A stretch of 5,097 nt of DNA, from positions 1 to 5,097 of the forward strand of contig JABDQX010000062.1 in the NCBI GenBank assembly GCA_013042035.1, written 5' to 3'. How positions within the stretch are numbered: the stretch's first letter is position 1; every line of letters starts with the position of its first letter. Below, one piece after another: positions 1 to 5,097 of this stretch. Both the position numbers and the translations under genes were made by a program. This DNA is from Gammaproteobacteria bacterium (lineage in GTDB: Bacteria; Pseudomonadota; Gammaproteobacteria; HK1). The notes beneath the pieces are model-generated. The model saw nothing but the letters and a program-made list of their open reading frames with translations. It was not told the origin of the DNA and searched no databases.

Positions 1-343
1 GACGATAGGCGTGCAGGGTAACCGCGTCGATCTGAATGGGTTGGTCGGTATTGTCAACGCCCGTGAGTTGAAACGTCGTCGCCTCCCCCAACTGGATTTC
101 CCGCGGTGCGTCTATCCGCAGCGATAGCTGTTGGCTGAGGGCCTGCCGGGTAAGAACGGTTTTTTCATAGTCCTGCCCCTTGTCATAATAATCTTCCACC
201 ACGAGTCCCGGATTGCTGTCTATCGCCAGATAGATCATGGCGGCATTTGCCGACAGGACGACAACAATGATAAAACCCCCCCCGAGGATCCATGGATTGC
301 GCCATGCGGGACGTGGTGTAGGAGGAACACTTGAAGAATTCAT
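1..343 (-). CDS. fixH: FixH/CcoH-family cbb3 oxidase assembly protein (partial, C-terminus off the left edge)
   Basis: This is the N-terminal 114 codons of a FixH (CcoH) family protein; the frame stays open to base 1, so the end lies outside the window. FixH is a small inner-membrane protein needed for assembly or stability of cbb3-type cytochrome c oxidase. A short polar N-terminus rich in Ser and Pro is followed by one hydrophobic helix at about residues 18-41. Next comes the family's typical juxtamembrane stretch GLVVEDYYDKGQDYEKT (residues 46-62), and then a beta-rich periplasmic domain. The ATG at 343 is chosen because it places the helix at the usual distance from the N-terminus. Its ribosome binding site is weak, and an in-frame TTG at 364 is a possible alternative. 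It lies 105 bases downstream of fixG on the same strand, the usual order in fixGHIS/ccoGHIS clusters. A run of eight G on the coding strand encodes Gly21-Gly23. Identification rests on the motif plus fixG synteny. Confidence 0.92.
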   Translation of the reverse strand, partial: MNSSSVPPTPRPAWRNPWILGGGFIIVVVLSANAAMIYLAIDSNPGLVVEDYYDKGQDYEKTVLTRQALSQQLSLRIDAPREIQLGEATTFQLTGVDNTDQPIQIDAVTLHAYR

Positions 344-448
344 TGGTTTGAAAGAGGAACTCAAGCGTGGCTTGGCATACGCTAGACACGCACTAATCCA
401 AAAAACATGTGATCTCTCACTCACTGCCGAAGCTAAATGAGTGGAAAA

Positions 449-1870
449 TCACGGCCCCACGAAAATACTTTCCCGCTCGCTGATGAACGCCTCCGAATCG
501 ACAGTCCCCTCAATACGGAAAGTAATCGGGAGCGAGCGCGCCGTAAGATTTTCCCGTGGTATCCGTACAAAAACCATCGCCGGTGTTACCGTACTGCCCC
601 GTGCGGTGATGATTTCCCGGGCGTTTATCAGCCTGAAGCCGGCAGGCCCCGTTGCGGAGATCCGCACATCGACATCATGGGTCATTTTATTCAACACCTT
701 GAGGGTATATTGATTTTGTATGGAGCCATCACTTTGCAGCACATACAAAGGTTGGCGGGTGTGCAATACGTTGAGTTCGACAGTGTCCAACCCGGCAAGG
801 CCATACACAACCCCGGCGGCGGCAATCGATAGGATCACCCCATAGATCCAAACCCTGGTTCGGCTTGATAACGGGAGGATTACGTCCGATTCGATCTCGT
901 CGAGGGAGGCGTAGCGAATCAATCCTTTCGGCCGTCCTACCTTGTCCATCACGGTATCACAGGCATCAAGACACAAAGCGCACATCAGGCACCCTTCCTG
1001 TAACCCGGCGCGGATATCGACCCCCGTGGGGCAGGCGGTAACGCACAGTCCGCAATCGATGCAGTCTCCGCCCGGAGATTGCATCGATTTGAGCTTTTTC
1101 TTCACGTGTCCGCGCGGCTCGCCGCGTCTTTCATCGTAGGTGGGAATCACGGTATGTCTGTCCACCATGGCCGACTGGATGCGGGCATACGGACAGAGCC
1201 AGAGACACACCTGTTCTCGCATGAATCCGGCCAACAGATAGGTGCCGGCGGTGAAAATCACGATGGTTGTCCATACGCCGGAACGAGGGGCCAGGGTCAC
1301 AAGGTCCGCCCACAACTGGTAGACATCCGTGAACCAGGCCACAAAAGAAATACCGGTAAATACCGAAATCAACAGCCAGAGGAGATGTTTTATGGCCTTG
1401 ATTCGGATCTTGGCCACACTCCAGGGCGCTTTGTCCAGTTTCCTGCGTTTTTGAGGGTTCCCTTCCAGTTTGTCCTCAATCCAGGTAAAAATATCGGTCC
1501 AGACCGTCTGGAAGCAGAAAAAACCACACCAGACGCGCCCCGCGATCGCCGTTGCCACGGCCAGCAGCATGGCGAAAAACAACAATACCAGTGAAAGTAA
1601 CCAGAAATCCTGGGGTAGAATCGTCACGCCGAATAAATGAAACTGGCGATGGGGGATATCCCACAGCACCGCTTGCCGGTCATCCCAGCGAAAATAAGCG
1701 CCGAAGAAAAAAATGAGCCAGACAGCATTGGTTATCCATTTAATGTTGCGCCATTTCCCGGGATTGCGCCGGGCGTGAATGGTTTGGTCGCCAACGTTTA
1801 GTTGGTGTGTCTGTTCCGCGCGCGATGCGGAAATGTCGGAATCGGTGGTTTCGGTGATGTCCGGTTTCAC
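449..1870 (-). CDS. ccoG: CcoG/FixG, cbb3 oxidase accessory iron-sulfur membrane protein
   Basis: A complete 473-residue CcoG (FixG, RdxA) protein. The family is a polytopic inner-membrane ferredoxin-like protein; in Rhodobacter capsulatus it is reported to reduce Cu(II) for building the CuB centre of cbb3 oxidase. Visible hydrophobic segments lie at about 46-64, 87-112, 160-180, 200-217 and 337-356. A membrane-associated WCGFFCFQTVW motif (C115, C119) and CLWLCPYARIQ (C222, C226) are present. A 2x[4Fe-4S] ferredoxin domain has C270/C273/C276/C280-Pro and C294/C297/C300/C304. The C-terminal region of about 110 residues is a beta-rich extracytoplasmic FixG_C-type domain. The start is GTG at 1870, with AGGA 10 bases upstream. 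In many members C119 is followed by Pro; here it is Phe. The gene sits 44 bases after the nuclease-like gene and 105 bases before fixH. It is not preceded by ccoNOP within the window, so it may be read from a promoter inside or before the ATPase-nuclease cassette. Confidence 0.97.
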   Translation of the reverse strand: MKPDITETTDSDISASRAEQTHQLNVGDQTIHARRNPGKWRNIKWITNAVWLIFFFGAYFRWDDRQAVLWDIPHRQFHLFGVTILPQDFWLLSLVLLFFAMLLAVATAIAGRVWCGFFCFQTVWTDIFTWIEDKLEGNPQKRRKLDKAPWSVAKIRIKAIKHLLWLLISVFTGISFVAWFTDVYQLWADLVTLAPRSGVWTTIVIFTAGTYLLAGFMREQVCLWLCPYARIQSAMVDRHTVIPTYDERRGEPRGHVKKKLKSMQSPGGDCIDCGLCVTACPTGVDIRAGLQEGCLMCALCLDACDTVMDKVGRPKGLIRYASLDEIESDVILPLSSRTRVWIYGVILSIAAAGVVYGLAGLDTVELNVLHTRQPLYVLQSDGSIQNQYTLKVLNKMTHDVDVRISATGPAGFRLINAREIITARGSTVTPAMVFVRIPRENLTARSLPITFRIEGTVDSEAFISERESIFVGP

Positions 1871-1914
1871 TGATTTTGAGTCCTGTTCGGGATGGTTTGT
1901 TGGGGAAAGCGGTG

Positions 1915-2508
1915 TTATGTGAGGTTGCCTTTTCCGGCCAATTGGTTGAATTCCAGGTGGCCGTGTTTGGGATTGCGAACCTTCAACATCTTCTCCGGCT
2001 CATCATGGGTACCCATTTTCGGATATACGCGTGTTTCTCTTCTGGGGATATTATTGGGGGCAATATTGATGAAACGATACTCGTAATTGTCCAGGAAATT
2101 TGGTGATTGCCAGAAGGATTTTCCGATTTCCCTGCAATAACCTATAAAACACTGCGCTCCCTTAAGCTGCTGAATGATATATTTGTTGCCGTTTCTTTGC
2201 GCGGTTTTTCTCGCCTTCATTTCAATGCAAAGGATGACCCGTTTTTTACCCGTGTCGGCAACGATGATGAAATCCGCGCGTTTGCATTCTCCGTTTGAAC
2301 AGGCAAACACCGTGTCGGGAGATGAGAATTTATCGGCCTTGATGACGATGGCATGATCCGGTAGTCCGGTAATTGTAACGTTCCCGGTCGTCGGTTCCTC
2401 GGGCTCGTCGAGTGTAACCTGCCTTTTTTTCTGGTAAGCGTCCCTTCCGATGGGTATTGTGGCTGTCTTCTTAATCATTTCATGGAGAATACGGATGTCA
2501 TCTGGCAT
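1915..2508 (-). CDS. Small PD-(D/E)XK-like putative nuclease, partner of the upstream ATPase
   Basis: A 197-residue soluble protein that I cannot assign to a named family. The central part reads like a restriction-endonuclease-fold core. GECKRADF (73-80, with E74, C75 and D79) sits on one predicted strand, followed by a hydrophobic strand and turn and then VILCIEMKA (91-99) with the E96-x-K98 dyad. A helix with Q113/Q114 follows, where such folds often place a further polar residue. The N-terminal 50 residues are charged and Thr-rich; the C-terminal 40 are basic with HGH at 182-184. No signal peptide or membrane segment is seen. The chosen ATG (2508-2506) shares its A with the ATPase stop TGA (TGATG), and GGTGA lies 6 bases upstream; a GTG at 2511 would add one residue. 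The overlap implies translational coupling and a joint function with the ATPase. The nuclease assignment is inference from the motif pattern; that the gene is real is much surer (0.9). Confidence 0.72.
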   Translation of the reverse strand: MPDDIRILHEMIKKTATIPIGRDAYQKKRQVTLDEPEEPTTGNVTITGLPDHAIVIKADKFSSPDTVFACSNGECKRADFIIVADTGKKRVILCIEMKARKTAQRNGNKYIIQQLKGAQCFIGYCREIGKSFWQSPNFLDNYEYRFINIAPNNIPRRETRVYPKMGTHDEPEKMLKVRNPKHGHLEFNQLAGKGNLT

Positions 2509-3947
2509 CACTCTTCACCCCATATGATATCGTCCTGGATTCGATTCATAGTTCCAATGGTTTTATCGAAACTGCCTACCTCAATGCCCAGTTCCGGATC
2601 GATGTCGGCGGGCGTAAAGGTTAATGCTCGGACCCTTCTTCTTTTGCCTTCCTGTTTTATCAGTCCTTCTTCGGCAATGTAGACCCTGATTCTATCTGGA
2701 GAAAGCAGCTCCTGTGGCAGATAACCCTCCTGTTCGATAATTCTTTTGAGATGCGGCCTGTCACCATTTAGCATGATCAGGGTATTGAGTTCCTTGATGA
2801 TGTAGTCGCTGTGGGTGGTGATAAAAACCTTGATGCCGAGATTGACCAGCCGGGCAAACAGCCGCGCGACCCGCCGCTGATTCTCCGGGTGCAGGTTCAA
2901 CTCGGGTTCATCCACCATCAGGATGTCGCCTGGCTTTGCAATGTGCTTGAGATAAAAACCGATGTCCAAGAGGGAGCGCACCGCGCTTGAGCTTTCATCC
3001 ATGGTTAGCTTGACGCTGTGTTTGCCCTTGGGCAGGAAATAGAGTTGGTCATGTTGGGTGACGGTATATTCTCCGCCGACAATGTCGGAGAAGTCGGAGA
3101 GGATTTCCGGGTGGTTTTCTGAAAGGATGCTGGTTTTTTTTGAAATAGCTTCCAGTTGCCGGGTGAATTCCACGTTTTTGTCTACCGGTAATGCGTAACC
3201 CTCATAAACCTCGTCCTCGTCAATAAACGTCGAGAATAGCTTTATCGGATTAAGCTTCTCGCGATCTTTCCCTATCTCCTCAAAAAAACGGCCTACCTTG
3301 TCAACAACGCGATTCCTGGCAAAATCCAATTCCTTGCGAAAAGTGACAGCACCGGTTCGTTCCGCACTGGCAATAAATGTAGCAGAGAAAAGAGGCGCAA
3401 ATATAATCGTTTTCAATACATCTGCAATCACCCGCGCAAAAGTACCCTGCGGGATCTTTAGTGTTTCTTTTTCCACCAATAGGGTAATAACCAGATCGGT
3501 GCTGTCTTGTGCCTTGGTAAGGGAGAAAAGCCCGATGTTATTTTCTGCTGTCCTGATAATATTCTCGTATTCTCTGGAAATATCCATATCATCATGGGCT
3601 ACGCTAACGAGGAATTTGCTTTCCTTGAACCTTTCTTTGGGTGCGGCAAATATCCTGGGTAACTGCCCAATGTAAGCGAAACATCCATTTTCAAGAAGGG
3701 ACGGGGCCTTTTTCTGATATTCGGTAATATCGATGGAAATCGCGCCATCCGACAACAATGCCTGGATGGTTTCTTCAGGAATAGGAATGGATATAGCCTC
3801 TCGCCAGTTAGAGAGAAACCCATACAGCGCATAGGTCGCGTAGGTTTTGCCGGTATTATTCTCGCCGCAGATGATCGTCAGATCACCCAAGGTAAACTCC
3901 GCCTGCTGTAATACGCCCAGGTTTTCGACCCGAATCTTCATGCTCAT
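2508..3947 (-). CDS. AAA/ABC-type ATPase (OLD/AAA15/AAA21-like), probable sensor or motor of a two-gene system
   Basis: A 479-residue ATPase of the SMC/ABC-like class found in OLD, PARIS AriA, Septu PtuA and many AAA15/AAA21 proteins. Walker A GENNTGKT is at 28-35, right after the N-terminal strand pair typical of this class. An ASAERTGA element at 193-200 resembles the conserved AERxG segment of these ATPases. A signature-like DESSSAVRSLLDIGFYLKH lies at 317-335. Walker B with D-loop, DILMVDEPELNLHPENQ, is at 341-357 (catalytic E347), and the H-loop TTHSDYIIKEL is at 377-387 (H379). The region between Walker A and signature (about 40-310) is the insert or coiled arm and looks less conserved. 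About 100 residues follow the H-loop with no recognisable TOPRIM motif. The protein is soluble. The start is the first ATG (3947), with a weak ribosome binding site; a second ATG at 3941 also fits. It overlaps the downstream nuclease-like gene by one base and is divergent from the dehalogenase. The ATPase fold is very likely; a defence role is inferred. Confidence 0.94.
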   Translation of the reverse strand: MSMKIRVENLGVLQQAEFTLGDLTIICGENNTGKTYATYALYGFLSNWREAISIPIPEETIQALLSDGAISIDITEYQKKAPSLLENGCFAYIGQLPRIFAAPKERFKESKFLVSVAHDDMDISREYENIIRTAENNIGLFSLTKAQDSTDLVITLLVEKETLKIPQGTFARVIADVLKTIIFAPLFSATFIASAERTGAVTFRKELDFARNRVVDKVGRFFEEIGKDREKLNPIKLFSTFIDEDEVYEGYALPVDKNVEFTRQLEAISKKTSILSENHPEILSDFSDIVGGEYTVTQHDQLYFLPKGKHSVKLTMDESSSAVRSLLDIGFYLKHIAKPGDILMVDEPELNLHPENQRRVARLFARLVNLGIKVFITTHSDYIIKELNTLIMLNGDRPHLKRIIEQEGYLPQELLSPDRIRVYIAEEGLIKQEGKRRRVRALTFTPADIDPELGIEVGSFDKTIGTMNRIQDDIIWGEE

Positions 3948-4095
3948 TGCTTGTTTGGATTCCCGATGGCAAGGTATGTTGAATAGCGGTATTGATGCGG
4001 TTCGCTTGAGCGGCTTACCAGCATCCTACGTCGCCCCACCGGTTCTGAATCTTTCATCGTAGCCTTTGAAAATCACATTTCCACGGAAAAATACC
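3948..4095. other. Divergent intergenic region between the ATPase and dehalogenase genes
   Basis: These 148 bases separate two divergent start codons and must hold the promoters of both transcription units unless they lie inside genes. I see no strong -35/-10 pair on either strand. The most that can be said for the plus strand is TTGTTT (3951-3956), an 18-base gap and TATGTT (3975-3980). The middle is occupied by the REP-like palindrome listed separately. No protein-coding frame is convincing here. Confidence 0.6.
3994..4030 (-). repeat. REP-like palindromic element (GTAGGATGC ... GCATC)
   Basis: On the minus strand this reads CGTAGGATGC, then about 22 bases, then GCATC. The outer arms are GATGC (3994-3998) and GCATC (4021-4025). 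Between them is a second small hairpin, CGCT-TG-AGCG (4003-4012). A GTAG head followed by an imperfect palindrome that ends in GCATC is the general form of dispersed intergenic REP-type elements in proteobacteria. The stems are short, and only one copy lies in the window, so repetition cannot be shown from here. Confidence 0.4.
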
Positions 4096-4782
4096 ATGCC
4101 AATTACACTTGCATTCGATGTCTATGGTACGTTGGTGGATACCAACGGCGTCACAATCGCCCTGGAAAAACACGTCGGAAATTCGGCACCGGCATTCTCC
4201 CGTCTTTGGCGGGAAAAACAACTCGAATACTCGTTTCGCCGTGCCTTGATGCAAAACTACGCAAAGTTCTCCGTGTGTATTCGGGAGGCCCTGGATTTTA
4301 CCTGCTCATCCTTTGACCTGACGCTGAACCCCGGCGACAGGCAGGCGCTGATCGCTACCTATGAAACGCTGCCAGCGTTCGATGATACCGAGGAAGGATT
4401 GGCGTGTGCAACGGAAAACGGTTTTCGGCTATTTGCATTCTCCAACGGTTCGGCCGATGTCGTGGAAAGGCTATTGGGAAACGCGGGTATTGGCGGATAT
4501 TTTGTGGATATCGTGAGCGTCGATGATATCAAGTCCTTCAAACCGGATCCGGCGGTGTATGGCCATTTTCTAAGAAGCTCCCGCTCGTTGGCCGCAACGG
4601 CCTGGCTTGTATCCGGTAACCCTTTCGATGTGATGGGGGCAATATCTTTCGGAATGCGGGCAGCATGGGTTCGGCGATCTCCCGAGGCGCTGTTTGATCC
4701 GTGGGGAATCGAGCCCACCCTGACCGCGATGAATCTCGTGGATTTGGCGGAACGGATCAGCACTTACCACGAGAATTTATAA
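4096..4782 (+). CDS. Type II (S)-2-haloacid dehalogenase (HAD superfamily)
   Basis: A complete 228-residue HAD-superfamily hydrolase of the L-2-haloacid dehalogenase type, which hydrolyses (S)-2-haloacids to (R)-2-hydroxyacids through an aspartyl-ester intermediate. Catalytic residues line up with L-DEX of Pseudomonas sp. YL at a constant offset of two: nucleophile D8 in FDVYGTL; R39 in LWREKQLEY; S116-N117 in FSNGS; K149 and Y155 in FKPDPAVY; S173, N175 and D178 in VSGNPFD. Length matches the family (about 220-232). The ATG at 4096 is chosen because it puts the nucleophile at residue 8 and has GGA 8 bases upstream; an in-frame TTG at 4066 would add ten residues that do not resemble the family. 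The protein is cytoplasmic and appears single-gene, divergent from the ATPase cassette. Natural substrate is unknown; many chromosomal members may act on other compounds. Confidence 0.95.
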   Translation: MPITLAFDVYGTLVDTNGVTIALEKHVGNSAPAFSRLWREKQLEYSFRRALMQNYAKFSVCIREALDFTCSSFDLTLNPGDRQALIATYETLPAFDDTEEGLACATENGFRLFAFSNGSADVVERLLGNAGIGGYFVDIVSVDDIKSFKPDPAVYGHFLRSSRSLAATAWLVSGNPFDVMGAISFGMRAAWVRRSPEALFDPWGIEPTLTAMNLVDLAERISTYHENL

Positions 4783-4807
4783 CTTCATCATCCGGCATTC
4801 GTCCGTA

Positions 4808-4824
4808 TAGTGAAATATTCACTA
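4808..4824. promoter_or_regulatory. Operator-like palindrome TAGTGAA-ATA-TTCACTA
   Basis: Perfect 7-bp arms (TAGTGAA and TTCACTA) are separated by ATA. The half-site recurs as TCACTAT at 4893-4899, inverted relative to ATAGTGA at 4807-4813. A short symmetric site in front of a gene suggests a binding site for a dimeric regulator, but no regulator gene is in the window, and a structural role in RNA is equally possible. Confidence 0.35.
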
Positions 4825-4836
4825 CGCAAAAACTAA

Positions 4837-4890
4837 AGCGAGATGGTTTGCACTTGTATCTAACCGTAATACTAATGAGAATATCTCGCT
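4837..4890. repeat. 8-bp inverted repeat AGCGAGAT / ATCTCGCT
   Basis: The perfect 8-bp arms lie at 4837-4844 and 4883-4890 with 38 bases between them. They are flanked on the outside by the inverted ATAGTGA (4807-4813) and TCACTAT (4893-4899) pair, giving a nested arrangement. It could be a long RNA hairpin in the leader of the DUF368 gene or the remnant of a small mobile element; no target-site duplication was seen. Confidence 0.4.
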
Positions 4891-4923
4891 CATCACTATG
4901 AAAACATGTGCTAAATATCGGCG

Positions 4924-4935
4924 CGTGAAATCACG
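4924..4935. repeat. Compact palindrome CGTGA-AA-TCACG
   Basis: The 5-bp arms are separated by two A residues, 38 bases before the DUF368 start. The GTGA/TCAC half-sites echo those of the palindrome at 4808-4824, although the spacing differs. It could be a second regulator site or chance. Confidence 0.25.
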
Positions 4936-4973
4936 GATTCAGGCTAAATTCACAGACCATCCATGTAACACAG

Positions 4974-5097
4974 ATGAATAGTCATATACCGCAAACGATT
5001 ATCACCCTCCTCAAAGGTTTCTGCATGGGGACGGCCGATATCATCCCTGGGGTCAGTGGTGGAACCGTTGCGCTGATCCTGGGATTCTATGCACGTC
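4974..5097 (+). CDS. DUF368 family membrane protein, undecaprenyl-phosphate translocase type (partial)
   Basis: Only the first 41 codons are present; the frame runs off the right edge. The stretch from LLKGFCMGTADIIPGVSGGT to ALILGFY (residues 12-39) is the hallmark N-terminus of the DUF368 family, whose usual form is LKGFxMGxADxxPGVSGGT. DUF368 proteins are polytopic inner-membrane proteins, and members in Vibrio and Staphylococcus have been shown to help return undecaprenyl phosphate across the membrane for cell-wall synthesis. The ATG at 4974 is the only start that fits the family N-terminus; an earlier ATG at 4963 is followed at once by TAA. The ribosome binding site is poor. Same strand as the dehalogenase, 191 bases downstream, probably its own transcription unit. 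Confidence 0.93.
   Translation, partial: MNSHIPQTIITLLKGFCMGTADIIPGVSGGTVALILGFYAR

Larger units (their letters stand above)
4783..4973. other. Intergenic region before the DUF368 gene, rich in inverted repeats
   Basis: This 191-base, AT-richer gap carries no convincing gene on either strand. It holds a 7-bp palindrome (4808-4824), an 8-bp inverted repeat pair (4837-4844 with 4883-4890) and a compact CGTGA-AA-TCACG palindrome (4924-4935). No T-tract follows any of these stems, so no intrinsic terminator for the dehalogenase is evident. A weak promoter candidate for the downstream gene is TTGCAC (4848-4853), 17 bases, ACTAAT (4871-4876). Confidence 0.55.

Noticed and set aside
344..448. Possible small gene or terminator between ccoG and fixH
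   Set aside because: No frame with a ribosome binding site and no stem followed by a T-run were found; it is best read as plain spacer.
437..832. 131-codon plus-strand open frame
   Set aside because: It lies opposite ccoG, whose cysteine motifs and full length are certain; the plus-strand protein has no recognisable feature.
1079..1594. 171-codon plus-strand open frame
   Set aside because: It is the antisense shadow of the ccoG ferredoxin and membrane region in a GC-rich stretch.
1907..1925. AGCGGT-type similarity between the left (1907) and right (3985) edges of the cassette as possible insertion repeats
   Set aside because: Only six bases match exactly and the flanks diverge, so this is within chance; no target-site duplication can be claimed.
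3298..3675. 125-codon plus-strand open frame
   Set aside because: It is antisense to the central part of the ATPase, with no family resemblance or ribosome binding site.
3951..3980. TTGTTT/TATGTT promoter for the dehalogenase
   Set aside because: Both boxes are weak, the gap is 18 bases, and it is over 100 bases from the start codon; not listed as a feature of its own.
4359..4763. 134-codon minus-strand open frame
   Set aside because: It is opposite the dehalogenase, whose catalytic residues all match; the shadow protein is low in complexity and unrecognised.
1..5097. CRISPR array, tRNA or rRNA
   Set aside because: No regularly spaced direct repeats, cloverleaf-like sequence or conserved rRNA segment was seen on either strand.

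Overview
The window reads as a piece of a proteobacterial chromosome, most likely a gammaproteobacterium. The grounds are a ccoG-ccoH (fixG-fixH) pair for cbb3-type cytochrome oxidase assembly, a type II 2-haloacid dehalogenase very close to the L-DEX family, and a DUF368 membrane protein. The exact lineage cannot be read from the sequence alone.

Layout. On the minus strand, reading right to left, are four genes. An AAA/ABC-type ATPase (3947-2508) is followed, with a 1-base stop/start overlap, by a small PD-(D/E)XK-like putative nuclease (2508-1915). After 44 bases comes ccoG/fixG (1870-449), and after another 105 bases comes ccoH/fixH (343 to beyond the left edge). On the plus strand are a haloacid dehalogenase (4096-4782) and the first 41 codons of a DUF368 gene (4974 to beyond the right edge). 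The 148-base divergent region (3948-4095) holds a REP-like palindrome. The 191-base gap 4783-4973 holds several inverted repeats.

How the genes work together. ccoG and ccoH belong to the respiratory oxidase maturation set. CcoG is a membrane iron-sulfur protein linked to copper reduction for cbb3 oxidase, and CcoH is a small one-helix assembly protein. The ATPase and nuclease form a tight two-gene cassette directly upstream of ccoG, where ccoP normally lies. Their architecture is an SMC/OLD-like ATPase with Walker A, signature, Walker B and H-loop, plus a translationally coupled small protein carrying a D...ExK core. This is the layout of two-gene ATPase-plus-effector anti-phage systems such as PARIS and Septu, but the effector is neither TOPRIM/DUF4435 nor visibly HNH. 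I regard it as a candidate, possibly undescribed, defence module; this is inference from architecture. The dehalogenase and DUF368 genes look like ordinary chromosomal neighbours.
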